This document shows, one piece after another, positions 46,639-58,700 of a stretch of 64,000 nt of DNA. The stretch covers positions 1-64,000 of the forward strand of contig OY744473.1 of assembly GCA_963556145.1 (NCBI GenBank), written 5' to 3'. A program made the position numbers and the translations under genes. The notes under the pieces are model-generated. The model had not been told where the DNA came from, made no database searches, and saw only the letters and a list, made by a program, of their open reading frames with translations. Numbering within the stretch: position 1 is the first letter of the stretch; every line of letters begins with the position of its first letter. The DNA comes from Hygrocybe punicea (Eukaryota > Basidiomycota > Agaricomycetes > Agaricales > Hygrophoraceae).

Positions 46639-47740
46639 ATGGCAGACCTCTTGGACACAGCCATTCCTCTCGTCCTCCTCCTCCTGATCGTCTATATCGC
46701 TGTCGAACTCCTAACCGGTTCACGCAAGCTAGCTGATATCCCCACTATCGGCCATTCTGACTTCTTGGGCTCGTGCCGCGGCTGGGATGCCATCTCACTT
46801 CTCAAAAAATGACAAGATCGTAAGGCAAGCCTACAACAAGTACAAGGGCAAATTGTTTAAGATATCCCTGCCAAACACATGGAACGTTGTCGTCGCCTCG
46901 CCAGACCTTCTCGACGATATTCGTCGTGCCCCAGAGACCGAGTTGTCATTTTTCTTTGGATTTGCCGAGGTAACGTCGCATAGCTCATCAACCAAGGGCT
47001 TGCACGGACTAACTATTTCTCCGACAGGCATTCACCAGTGAATTGGTCAAGGGCATGGATCCAAAAGACCACAAGTTTGCCGACTTTCATGTCCAAGCGA
47101 TCCACCACGGACTCACCCGATCCGTCGAGTCCAAGTTTCCTGAGCTTCTCGACGAACTTGACGTCATTGACGAGATCTGTCCCTCAAACGGTCCCAACGG
47201 CAAGTTTGAGCGTCTTATTAATAATTTGACATGAAGAATTTCGTTGACAAGCGTTTGGAAACAGAGTGGACCGCGGTTTTCGCCCAAGAGACTGTATTTA
47301 AGCTCTTGATGCGTCTCAACAACCGCTACTTCTTGGGCCTTTCCATTTGTAGGTTCTTCGAGTCTTTGTCTTATTCGCAAATTGAAACACCCGCCTCTGC
47401 TATGATTCTAGGTCGCAACCCTCATTATCTTGCTCTTGCAAAGGAATTCATCATTAGTGCAGTGGTTTCTGGTCTTATTTGCCAGTATGCTCCTGCTTTC
47501 CTTCGACCGTGAGCGGGCCCATCCTTCAACATCGACACAATAACTAACAAAAAAAATTGTACCAAACAGAATTGTCAGATATTTCTACTCTCCCATGACC
47601 ACCACAACCCGTCGTGTTTTGAAATATACTGCCCCAATCATCGAGAAGCGGATGCGAATGGAAGAGGACTTGGGCCCAGAGTGGAAGCATCAGAAGCCTG
47701 TTAGTCCACCTTCTGTTAGCGTGTTTCCTCATGTCTGAGA
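46639..47740 (+). pseudogene. Cytochrome P450 N-terminal half, truncated
   Basis: ATG at 46639 starts a membrane anchor (AIPLVLLLLIVYIAVELL) and a proximal region (PTIGHSDFLGS). It continues IVRQAYNKYKGKLFKISLP, VVVASPDLLDDIRRAPETELSFF, VESKFPELLDELDVIDEICPS, a 62-nt intron before GRNPHYLALAKEF, and FLRP, intron, IVRYFYSP. These are typical of fungal multi-copy P450s. Breaks: a one-base frameshift in an A run at about 46804, an in-frame TGA before the MKNFVDKRL block (47232-47234), and complete loss of the I helix, ExxR and the haem-cysteine region. The break falls near 47740, where another gene's sequence begins about 60 bases later. Confidence 0.8.
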
Positions 47741-47797
47741 GGAAAGGTTTGAGTTTTTTTGAAAGCATTTTGACTGCAGAAATTGATTCATGTTCTA

Positions 47798-48446
47798 GTT
47801 CTAAACAAATACTTTCCGCCTTACTTTGACCCCGATCTTATTCCTTGGCGAAAGCAACCCAAAAATGCACAGCAGGTAGTACGACTCATGAGTCGTCCGT
47901 TCTCAGCCTAACTTTTTTTTTTCTTCATATTTCGGTACCGTTTTATCTCTTTAGGCGGTGTAATACATGCGGCGAGTACATCTACAAAGGAAAGAAGTTC
48001 AATGCGAGGAAAGAGACGGTCAACGGCGAAGATTATTACGGCATCAAGATTTTCACTTTTACATTAAATGGCATGCGTTGTGTTATGAAAAACTTTCAGA
48101 CAAGCAACGATGATTCTGACTATTTGTACCCCTCAGCACGTTGTGTTCCGCCAAAATTACTTTCAAAACAGATCCCAAACACACCAACTACACTGCCGAG
48201 CACGGTGCATCCAGAAATTTTGAGCCATGGAGGGAGGAAAGAGCAGTCAAAGAGGAAGATCGTCTTGCCAAGCTCAATGAAGAAGAAAATAACCCAATGA
48301 AGGCTCTCGACAATCGCACCATGGACTCTTAACAGGAAATGGATATCTTGGACACAATGCAAGACATTCGAGCGCGTAATGCACGTAACAAAAGGGTCGG
48401 TCACTCGGTCGATCTCCTGGCCAGCTTGCGTAAATTCACTTATTAG
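47798..48446 (+). pseudogene. YJU2/CWC16 splicing-factor relic
   Basis: The blocks [43 protein letters not shown], then (after a frameshift) [48 protein letters not shown] and QEMDILDTMQDIRARNARNKR match the conserved CWC16 (YJU2/CCDC94) domain, a spliceosomal step-one factor with a CxxC zinc motif. Introns remain (about 47880-47954 and about 48070-48136, the latter with a GC rather than GT start). Breaks: no start codon, a one-base frameshift before FYIKC, and a TAA after RTMDS. It follows the P450 relic in the same direction, so a chimeric transcript is possible. Confidence 0.85.
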
Positions 48447-49440
48447 ATAATTTGCCAGTGGAAGCACTGGAACTTTGACCCGGACTCGCGCGACTATTTT
48501 CCTCGTGTTTCTGTCTATAGCTTTCCGGATTGGCGGCGGATTAAAACGAATTATACCCGGACGGCATTTGCTCAGCTTGAATCACAGATGGCGACTTATG
48601 GATTGATCCAGGAAAAAGCGGCATTGTCTTTTCACTTGAACAAGGTCCATTATGTCTACGTCTGGTCACCTATACAGCTTCTCACTCCTGTCACTCAGTT
48701 CATAGACGACACCTTTGCCATTGCGCAACCAAACCTGCATGTGCAACTTTGAAGACCTTGAGGAGAACGAAGAAGGTATCATATAAGGCTTTCATCGCAA
48801 ACTCTCCTGGTGATGTATTTGCCAACCTTACATCTCAATGGTCCTCGTAGATATGGAAGACTTTGATGAGGCTCTGGACCGAGGCGTCTGGTGCCTTTCT
48901 GACCAGCGGCTGAGGTCTGACATATTGCGGACAAGCGGCGGGACAAACCAAGACAGATTGAATCCTGGTTTTGCGACCATCTTCGCTCTCAAGAAGAACT
49001 CGATGCCAAGGGGGCAATAGCTTTTGCAAATGACGATGTCGGTAGTGATGTGGACGGCAAGTCTGGTTTACTCGAGCAGTTTGTTTTTCTGACACTTTTA
49101 AAATCGTTTACAGTTCCATCGCGTGCTCCAGAGTACGAACAAATCTTCCCGAAGATTTCCGCCTTGCCGAAGGAGTTGCAACAGGTCACACAGATCAACT
49201 CCAGCTGGGTTTTTTTGCCTGCTGAATGTGTTGCCCTGTAGTCCATACCTACGCAGTATGAACGCTCTGAAAGTATGAAGATGGTTTCGGCGGAGGTCAG
49301 AGCCTTGAGAATGTGAACGACGTTCGTAAAAAATACAACGCATGGTCTTCTACTACATCAGGAAAACGTGGAGACACAGGGATTTCCAGACAGATCTTAT
49401 CAACAGATAGCTGACTGATATCATGTGATCTAGTGATATA
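48447..49440. other. Degenerate coding-like sequence, unrecognised
   Basis: A plus-strand open stretch at 48450-48750 reads WKHWNFDPDSRDYFPRV and NYTRTAFAQLESQMATYGL. A second at about 48940-49200 reads SQEELDAKGAIAFANDDVGSD and PEYEQIFPKISALPKELQQ. Both look like protein fragments but no family was recognised and no full gene can be assembled. Confidence 0.3.
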
Positions 49441-49462
49441 TAAGCTTATCACAATTTAGAAC

Positions 49463-49672
49463 TCTGATAACAATATTGTCATACTATTCCTGTAGCTATC
49501 ACATTGATATTTTAAGATAAAGTCATGTAATTCTGATAACAATATTGTCACACTATTCCTGTAGCTATCACATTGATATTTTAAGATAAAGTCATGTAAT
49601 TCTGATAACAATATTGTCACACTATTCCTGTAGCTATCACACTGATATTCTAAGATCATGTCATGTAATTCT
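49463..49672. repeat. 70-bp tandem repeat, 3 copies
   Basis: CTGATAACAATATTGTCA starts at 49463, 49533 and 49602. Copies share CTATTCCTGTAGCTATCAC and TTTAAGATAAAGTCATGTAA, and the last copy is shortened and diverged. The 67-codon minus-strand frame is periodic, not a gene. Confidence 0.88.
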
Positions 49673-50869
49673 GATGTTAAGATGGTGAATTCTTCTCAGA
49701 GGTATTGCAAGACTGGAATCATTTTGTATGTGGTGATATATTAAAATCTATGCATGGTCACACTGTTAAGATTTGGCATTCCATTGGCAAGTAACTATCT
49801 TTCTTGTACCTGGAGTCTGTATAAATATGTACACATATGTTGGCACTATTTGGCTGCACACCTGTGGGTTGAACAAAATACAAAATCTTGTTCATGTCTC
49901 AATTTTTCATCCTTACACTTATATTAAGCATTCAAACTGGACAATAAGACAATAAGTGAGATAAGATAAACTTTCAAGACCTTGAGATAAGATTAGATAA
50001 AATTAATTCTAAGACCTTGAGATAACATCAGATAAATTCCAAGAAGATTTAACATGAGACCATTATAAGATAAGTGAATGAGAAAGACAATGGTTAAAAG
50101 GCAGAATTTTTTCCCCTCCTATTACTCAATAACAGATATTCTAATATCATTGGTTACCAATGAATACCAGAATTAGTGGTCAAGACATTGTTGGCAACTA
50201 ATGCTACATTGACATCAATATGCTTGATGTGATGTATTTTCATCTAGGTAACCATAAATTATCTGAGTTGACCTGGCTGTCATCATAGTGATACTGGATG
50301 TTACTTATGATGTATCAGATCAGGTCTTATAAGACTTTCTCATTTCATGTTCAATTTCCTGATGTCACTATCTGCCACCACTGCTTCGCTTTCCACCACC
50401 GCGACGAGTTCCCCCTTACTCGACCCCCTCTTACCATATGCTACATAATTCACAACTATTTCCGCGCAAACCACGCTTGTACATACCTCGTCACCGAATA
50501 CCTGTCCCACCACCATTTCCCCGCCCTCTCTCTGTAAACATGTTAGGAATGTCTAAATAATATATGAAATTTTAGCGATCCCGGAATAACTTTTTTTTGG
50601 CTTGGGTAATAGAAATCATTCACTTGGAAGATGATTGTCACGAACTCACCGGCGCCAACGTGTCTCCCTTTTGTTGAAACTGCTTGCGAGCATACTTCGC
50701 CGAAAAGTACGGCACTCTCGTTGTTGCTGTCTCCTTTGCGAATGTGTGAGCCTTAGAATGTTATGACGATTGGATTTGTACCTGGACGCTGGGTAGGCTG
50801 TCGAACCCGTTCACTTCTGTCATCCCACACAATGATACTTACGGTTCAAGGGGAAGTGAAGATCCTTCC
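49673..50869. other. AT-rich non-coding sequence
   Basis: GATAAGAT and GACCTTGAGATAA motifs recur loosely at 49950-50070. No gene, RNA or element end is recognised. The condensin sequence begins abruptly at about 50870. Confidence 0.5.
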
Positions 50870-53757
50870 AAATTTTCAGCTGACGAACAAAGCATCTTTG
50901 AGGTTCTCCTAGACGTTCTGCAGCTGGATCGTGCCGCGTACGTGCTCCCACAACCTATCCTCTTACCGTCCTCATAGTTCTCCTAGCGAAGTCCGCAGAG
51001 CCACTCTTATCCATACACATTCTACTCTAAACACTCTCCTCACGTGTACACGCGATACCGATCCTATCACCCTTAAACTCCTCTGCACCACCGTTTTGCG
51101 CGCAGCACATCCACACCAGCTGACTATCGTGCAACGAGAACAGCTCGTGAAAGATGGCTTAGGCGACAGGGAAGATGATCTCCGCGTGGTTCGACGTCGT
51201 GCATGCCAATTGCGAAGGCGACGATACCTTTCCAGGAGATGATGGGGGGATCATGAGAGGTTTTGTTAGCTTTCTGCAGATGTTCGATGTCATCGGATCT
51301 GCCGAAACCATTGCCGTTGATGCGCTGCTGTCTGTCTTTGTTACAAAGGCAGAAACTCTCGACGTGTTTATCTTCAATGGTATTCACACTTTGTATTTAT
51401 GCGTCCCAAGTAATCTAACCATCGTTTCAGAACGCTACTGGAACGAATTGACTCCCGAATCTGCACTACTCGCTCGAGTATTCGTCTAACATTGCATCGA
51501 CTCTGGCATGGAAGCAAGCCTAGAAGGCATGACCTGTGGTAACCGCCTTTGCACTCCACGTCCAGCAAGCGTACAATTTGCTGCTAACATTGATGCAAGA
51601 AGAAGAGGATGCTCAGCTACGGAAGAGGAGGAGGAGGAGGAGGATCGTCGAGAAGAAAAGCTCGCAACTACGGAAGCAATCCTCAGGGAGCTAATGAAGA
51701 TTGCAGTGAGATTGGATTATACGGATGAGATCGGAAGGAGAAAAGTATTTGCCGTTGTCAGTAAGTGGGTTGCATACCCTTCGGCACCGACGTTTCATTC
51801 ATTCGTTCGGTTTTTCAGGGGATATGTTGGCGCACGAGCAGCTTCCCTAAGGCCTGATTGGTCATTGTCTGGACATTCTCACGAAAATTTCACCAACGGA
51901 ACGAGAGCTTATTCCAGTTGTCGTCGAAGCCTAAATCGAGCTCAGGGATAGAGTTGATATTGGCGCCCATAGCGAAGAAGCTGACAGTTCGGTAGGCTTT
52001 TACCTTATTGTTGTTATCATTTATTTATGCCCGTTAACCGACTCAGCATCACGATACTACACAATCAGACCTCACTCAAAATACCATTGCCGGTCAAGAG
52101 CGGTCCGTACGTCGCACAAAAGAGCGTCACGAGATGACTCCCGATGAGTTATACAGGGCAGATGTCATTGATATAAGGTGTCTCAACCTCTGTATTGGAA
52201 TGCTCGAGCGCGTTCACGGAGGGCGTAGCTGGGCTCCTTTGCTGAATAACTTGTTGGACTAAAAAGTGTGTTGGCAGAGCTTCGAGGACAATTCAACATT
52301 GGAAGGTGTGCTCGCTGATTTGATCATTCCAGCAGTTAAGAGAAAGGAACTCGTGATGCGGGAGAAAGGTCTTATTAGCCTTGGACTTTGCTGCCTCATC
52401 GCCAAGGTGTGACGTCTTTCACAGCGCTTGGTCCCCGTTACTGAAACTATTCAGAACATGGTGTTGAACTCGTTCCAACTGTTCCTAAATCAAGTACAAA
52501 GTTCTCCCGACGAGCTTAGGCTCAAAGTTCTTCACATCATCTTTGATTTGCTTCTAGTTTATGATCACGAATTTTTAAGCAATCTAAGGATATCGTACGT
52601 GGACACTTTCGCCTTTCATTGTCATCACTAATTCTAGGTTTTCCTTCATATTCAAGTCAAACCGCATCGTCACGTTTCTATTACAGACACTGGAGACAGA
52701 GGAGTCGAAGGATGTCCAGGCTGTACTTTGCATTGGGATCACCAAATTACTAATATCTGGTGTAGTGACCGACCCGAGGGTGCGATTTATATTGCATTAT
52801 ACTTTCGAACACGGCATCACGCTGTTTTAGGTGCTCATCAGTCTCGTAATGGCATACGTTTCACCCGCAACAGCTGGTAACCTACAACTGTGGCAATGTC
52901 TATCGTATTTTTTCCCTGTCTACTGTTACTCTTTGGCAGCAAACCAAATTCTGATGCAATCGGTGAGTTCACTTGTAATATTACTTTCGAGTTATTAAGT
53001 AATTCATTGTTAGATCTTCATCACCGCGTACGTCGTCGACTGGACCAACCCGCTAAAGGCTACAAAGTTGTATGTTTCTTCATTTTCTGCTCCGTAACTA
53101 TTCCAGCTCACTAGGATATTGGTACAGTGATCAGGCTGATGAAGAAATCAGGGAGGTGCAAGTGGATCTTGCAATTGATATTCTAAAAGCGCTATATGAT
53201 TCGGACCATAGTGGTGAGTTGGCGAGTTATCGGATAAACGTCCCATCACCTGATTACTGTAACACAGGCATGGACCAGAAAATTCTCTGCCAGCTCCTTG
53301 GACAGTTGCGCCTTCCCGCTGAAATGAAATCGACATCACAACTCAAATTGAATATTCTGATATCTAATCTCCAAGAAGTAAATCGATCAGATTTTTATGT
53401 TCCCAAATGACCCATTTCTTGCCTATCTGTAGCAATGTCCCCTTGATAATATTTCAGAGAAAGTGATGGCTCGGTTTGCAAGTAATTTCGGCAAATTGTT
53501 TGGAAAGGATCTAGAGCATCTCGAAGTACGAAAATACCTTGAAGACCCTGAAATCCATGAACTTTACGACTTTGTCGGAATTGCTGTCCCACAAGGTGAA
53601 AGTCTTGCTGATGTTGCTTCTCCACCGCCGAGTGAGAGTCAGGAATCAACCCATAATGCACCAAAGTGGCCAAGGTACATAATACTTACCATACTCCGTC
53701 GATCGATCGATGATATCTTCTTACTGAAGGACGCCCAGCGGGAGCGAGTTGCAAAAT
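50870..53757 (+). pseudogene. Condensin subunit 3 (CAP-G/YCG1-like), 5'-truncated
   Basis: Plus-strand exons read SIFEVLLDVLQLD, SPSEVRRATL, TRDTDPITLKLLCTTVLRAAHPHQLTIVQREQLVKDGLGD, KMISAWFDVVHANCE, DALLSVFVTKAETLD, YWNELTPESALLARVFV, RCLNLCIGMLERVHG, LADLIIPAVKRKELVMREKGLISLGLC, NSFQLFLNQVQSSPDELRLKVLHIIFDLLLVYD, VLCIGITKLLISGVVTDPRVLISLVMAYVSPATAGN, QCLSYFFPVYCYSLAANQ and DILKALYDSDHSG. These follow the HEAT-repeat order of the condensin Cnd3/YCG1 subunit, which compacts mitotic chromosomes. Short GT-AG introns are retained. The N-terminal HEAT repeats are absent, there is a small deletion/frameshift near 51165-51175 and a stop near 52261, so it is a fragment and probably not functional. 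Confidence 0.75.
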
Positions 53758-54168
53758 GACGCGTCCAGTTCCTACCCAGGCGGATGGTGCCCCAGAGAGT
53801 CTCTAGGGCGGTGACCCCATGCGACCTTGGGGGCACAGAGGGGCGCAGCGACTGACCTAGTACAGCTTGGATGGGCGTATGCAGATCAAGCTTTCATTAT
53901 GGTTACGCTTCACGGGGCCAGATTTTCGGAGGATGGCTTTGCAGTATTTGAATGCTTTCATGGAAATTGTGTTTTAAAGATTTCAAGGCATTCTGTTTGC
54001 CTTACAATTAGCACCACAAATATGCCAAACTTTCATACACTGCAGTAGGGTACGTAGTAAGATGTACCGAGCTCGGACTCGCACGGCACGTATCATAGAT
54101 AACACTCCCTTATCACAACATTTCAGCGGGGGAAGGAACGATGTAATGAATAGTAATACCTTTCATTT

Positions 54169-54483
54169 TTACCACTCGGATGGCCAGATGCCAGGAGTTA
54201 AAACGTCCCCTGCCATCCCAGAAAGAGTTCCGTCATCGGAACTCTTATGTAGTTCCGTCTCGTCATATCCATCATCGAGGACGACCACTGTAACCAAATT
54301 ACCACCAGGTTCCGCTCCTAGTCCGATATACTTATAGGCAGTTGGAGGAATGCGGTCGAGGATCGGGATGTACCAGGCCAATGCGTAGTTTTGGGGGTCG
54401 TTGGGTTTTTTGGGGAGAACACGGCGTATCTTCTCGTCGTCGAGCTTGTATCCCTTCAGATAGAGTTGATTCGACATCTGCAA
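54169..54483 (-). CDS. Small orphan protein, 104 aa
   Basis: Minus-strand frame MQMSNQLYLKGYKLDDEKIRR, KPNDPQNYALAWYIPILDRIPPTAYKYIGLGAEPGG, VVVLDDGYDETELHKS. Composition and length of the open frame suggest real coding sequence. No family is recognised. It is divergent from the 54707 gene with about 220 bases between the starts. It could be one exon of a longer gene. Confidence 0.4.
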   Translation of the reverse strand: MQMSNQLYLKGYKLDDEKIRRVLPKKPNDPQNYALAWYIPILDRIPPTAYKYIGLGAEPGGNLVTVVVLDDGYDETELHKSSDDGTLSGMAGDVLTPGIWPSEW

Positions 54484-54706
54484 GTGAGGTATTCAACAAT
54501 GAAGCGAATTAGAATCAATTTACGAACTATGATTTATTGGCAGAAGCTGATGTGGTGTTATGCCCTATTTGTGCATAGGCCCACCACGCATTTCTGGCGC
54601 GCCTACCTCTGAAATTCTGAATCCAAGTCAGTCCACTTGAGCATGATATACTCATTTGTTTATGGAGTGCCACTGACGTCGTTAATAGGGTTACTCGCCT
54701 CCGGCA

Positions 54707-55417
54707 ATGCCAACTCCCACATACTGGAGGAATGTTGCTTTGAAAGCGGTCATTAATCGCCCACGGGAAGATGTCGTATACGCCGTTTTCGCTGAGTTTT
54801 TGGCGCAGCACAAAGAGCCACATACCAGATTTATCATTTATCCCCAGCTCTCTTTGAAATGGAATCCGGAAGACGAACGTGACAAGCGAGCTGAAGTTCC
54901 CGATATTGGAGTCGGAAATTTTACCCTTCCTGGTGCCGACCCTCCCTTCAAATTACGTTTTGGCGTTGAAGCCAAAAGGTCAATCGGAGAAATGGATTCC
55001 TTGCCATCGGCAACCTCCATCATCACGCAAGATGGTGTTGTAAGAGCTTTTCATGCTCTCCTTTTCCAAGCGAAGAACCAAGCGAAAGCAGCAATCAAAA
55101 GCCAATATGCTCATGATAATACCGTTCAGTGGATCCTGCTGATCGGCCCCTACTGGATGCCAGTCACGTTTGGGCCGTTTACAGCGGCCGAACTGACTGT
55201 ACGGGCTCACAAGCCGTCCCCCAGCGCTGATTGGCTGGAGTCCGTAAAAGAAGCCAGGAGCATTGATAGTCTACCGCCTCCTTTACCCGAACTTTTTCTT
55301 CTCTGCGAGTCTGCGTCCACCGAACATCTGGAAGCAGTCATCGCTTCGACTGACGCTATTGCCGAACCTCTTATAAATGCCTTGACATGTTCGTGTCTTT
55401 ACACAACCACTGGCTGA
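54707..55417 (+). CDS. Orphan protein with PD-(D/E)XK nuclease-like motif
   Basis: Single-exon 236-codon frame. An N-terminal helix has an acidic residue (FAEFLAQH), then EVPDIGVGNF, then about 20 residues on LRFGVEAKR, then a helix with glutamines (LLFQAKNQAKAAIKSQ) and a strand VQWILLIGPYW. The D...E-x-K pattern fits a PD-(D/E)XK fold (inference). No NTPase or DNA-binding domain is attached. A perfect short palindrome follows the stop codon at once. It differs in sequence from the 44014-45069 orphan. Confidence 0.55.
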   Translation: MPTPTYWRNVALKAVINRPREDVVYAVFAEFLAQHKEPHTRFIIYPQLSLKWNPEDERDKRAEVPDIGVGNFTLPGADPPFKLRFGVEAKRSIGEMDSLPSATSIITQDGVVRAFHALLFQAKNQAKAAIKSQYAHDNTVQWILLIGPYWMPVTFGPFTAAELTVRAHKPSPSADWLESVKEARSIDSLPPPLPELFLLCESASTEHLEAVIASTDAIAEPLINALTCSCLYTTTG

Positions 55418-55433
55418 GTCCTGATTACAGGAC
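55418..55433 (+). other. Palindrome directly after a stop codon
   Basis: GTCCTG, ATTA, CAGGAC forms a 6-bp stem starting on the base after the TGA of the 54707-55417 frame. It may be a 3'-end structure or mark one end of the transposase-bearing element that follows; no matching inverted copy was found after 60520. Confidence 0.35.
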
Positions 55434-55796
55434 TTCCCAAAAGGAATGAGAAGCACGTTTTTTTGTTGACACGGAAATACCTAGTAGTTTACACAACGAA
55501 ATACCTGAGCTTTCACCTGTGCAATGGTCAATCGCAAAATCAGTAATGACATCAAAGAATGCGCACTCAAGTTATGGGATAGTGGGTGGGAGGTGGAAGA
55601 CATCTATTCCACATTATCAATCTCTCGGCCCAGTATCTACCGCTGGCGAGCCATCTTCGAGGAGCACGGCAAGGTCAATTGGCCTCCTTCACCTCTCGTT
55701 GGCCGCATTCGCATTCTATCCCGAGCACTCCTAACTGCATGCCAATCATTTTACGAAGAGGAATCAGACTTATATCTCGATGAAATTGTTACATGG

Positions 55797-58700
55797 TGTT
55801 ACATTTTTCAACTCCGCAACTCCGATTCCGACTCCACTACCCACGATGACGATTCCACTTTACCATACCTTCCTTTTTCGTTCCCCTTTACCTTTTGTCT
55901 TCTTTTGGACATTGTTGTTTATTCTTGTCCTTGTTCTCTTTTCTTCCTTTCTTCTTCTAGAACAATCCAGACCAACCATGGACACATCCCCACGTTACCT
56001 TGCTGTACCCGAATAGTCTCCTTGCCAACGGACATCATCGCTATTGTCTTTTCCCTCACCCTGACATATTGTTGACTTCATCCCACGACAAACCGATTCA
56101 CAATGGCTGTACTCCCGACACAGCTCATTACCGTAATTGTTATTGGCAGCATTGCCATCACCTTCCTGATCGGTTTCTACTTTGTTATGATCTATCTTTG
56201 GCATCGGCATCGAAACCCTTCCGCCATTGATACTTCTGACTTCCACCTCAACAATATCTCGACACGTAATTGACAATTGCCATTCCCGGATATATGGTTT
56301 CCACTTTCGTATTCTGTGCCTACCATTATCCTCCCTGACGATCCGATGACATTCCTCACCTGCACGCATGCCCTGGACAATCCTCGATCACGGTGTAGTA
56401 GTTGTGCCTGGTCAGTCACGTGATCAGGTTCCCACGGTTTGACCTAGTTAGTAGCCTTCCAGATGTAGTAGTCAGTCGATCCTTCCTATCCAGTCGACCT
56501 TTCCCTCGAGTCCTGCGTGAGCCCCCGGAGTGGTACCTCGGTACCACTCCAACGTGGTGATGAGAGTGACCTTCGACCCACGGATCTCTTCTTCTCTGCG
56601 TCTTCCTCTTTTTTCTCGCGAAACGACTTTTTTCGGCCTCACCACCCACCGCTGCGCAACTGCGGATTTTCCCTTCATTCACGGCCGTACAACACTCCAG
56701 TTACCCCCCGGCATTCGTGTTCAGCCCAATAGGGCCCCGCGTCGCCCCCCGTTGACCCAAAAACCCGGCCGCGACCCCTTTGAACACCCAAGCGGCAGGC
56801 CACGTCACATTTTCAACCCCCCCGTTTTTCATCATTTCTTTTGTTTTCTTTCGTCATTTCTAGCCCCAGGCAGGCTCATCCGACCCTACGGACCCTCGTT
56901 CGACGTACCGGAGCTCCGCGCTCGCCTACGCCACCCCGAATCCACGGTCGCGGACCTTTTCAGTCGCGCCACGGATCCACCACGTTTTCCCCGTTGGACC
57001 CCCGTTTCTTCGTGTACACCAGCCCAACCCACACTCACTCGACCTCCCGTGCCCGCGTTCCACCGGCCAGAACCACCCGCTGCGCTTCGTTGCCCCAAAC
57101 GAAGCTGCCCCGCCCTTTTTGGTCAGACCACGGATCCGCCACGTCTTCCCCGTTGGACCCCCGCTCTTTTGCGTACCCCAGCCCCAGGGGCATTCATTTG
57201 AGCCCCGGACCCTCGTCTGACGCCCTAGAGGCCCCCCGTTCACCGTCGTCACCCCGAACGAGCCGTCCCTGGCGTTTCATGCCCACCCAACGCCCAACAC
57301 GCACCGTGCCACGTCAGCATTCCGCGACCCCGCTTCCCGTGGATCTCCACCCCAACCCACGCTCATCCAACCCCCGGCACCCACGTTCCACATGCCAGAG
57401 CCCCCCGTTGCGCTCCGTTACCCCAAACGAGACCGCCCCACGCTGTCTCAAACGAGCCACACCGCCATCTTTGGTGGACCAACACCACGCTCCCCATTGC
57501 GTCGACTTACGCGGCCCCATGCCCACTCGTCAAGCCCGCGGCCGACCCGTTAACCACTCCAGTGCACCCTGCGTCCCACCAACACCCCGAACGAGCCGTT
57601 CCCACCACGTCCGGAACCCAAACGCCGTCTCGCGTCACCCCACAACCCCGGCAACCCCACCCCACTCGCGCACGTTCGTTAGGACCCCCAGCCTCGTTCC
57701 CTGGCCCTCGCGACCCCTCGCGACCGTTTCCCAGAGCCCACGCGAAGAGATCCCTCGACGCCGGCGCCAGCTCTAGCGCCCAAGTACATAGCTTTCCCCA
57801 CTATTTCCTTCTCTGTTTCCTGTCCTCGGTTCCTTTCCTCTCTGTTTCCTTCCTCTCTATTTCCTTTCCCTCAATTTCCTTTCCCTCGTTTCCCCTGTCT
57901 CTGTCTCTGTTTCCCCCACAATTCAGTTTCATTATTTTTCTATGCCCTTGATCTGTCACCTGGATACCAGATGCTACCCAACCGAGTTACCCAACGAGTC
58001 ACCAGAACCAAACAAGCACCGACCGAGAACTGCGAACCAAGAACCTGTGATACGAGAACCGAGAGAACCGAGAACTTGCGATACGAGAACCGAGAACCTG
58101 CGATACGAGAACCAAGAACCTGCGCTACGATTATGGATCAGTTTGGTCATCTACCACCACCGTTTTCGATGGACGATATGGTCCCGCTCCATGAGATGGA
58201 GGACTGGGAGTCGTGACTGAGGAGTTTTGGAGAGCTGAGAGAGAGTCTAGTTTGGTCATCTGCCACCACCGATCTTCGATGGACGATATGGTCCCGCCTC
58301 ACGTATAAGGCCCGGGGCATCGTGAGGGACTGGGAGTCGTGACTGGAGAGTTTTTTTTTTTTTCTTGGTCAGTTTTGTTTTGCTTTTTGTTTTCTTTTAG
58401 TAGCGGTATGGTGACGAGGACGTCACCATGAGGAGGAGGGGCACTTGTAGTAGTTGTGCCTGGTCAGTCACGTGATCAGGTTCCCACGGTTTGACCTAGT
58501 TAGTAGCCTTCCAGATGTAGTAGTCAGTCGATCCTTCCTATCCAGTCGACCTTTCCCTCGAGTCCTGCGTGAGCCCCCGGAGTGGTACCTCGGTACCACT
58601 CCAACGGGACATTTCACTGTTCTCTCTAATCCGACCATTGCCGAAGCACATTCTTTTGGACTTCGACCACAGACCATACGACATCCCAAACAGTGAACCA

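Noticed and set aside
56841..57776. 311-codon gene in the TRIM
   Set aside because: Low-complexity C-rich repeats with overlapping long frames; kept only as an observation.
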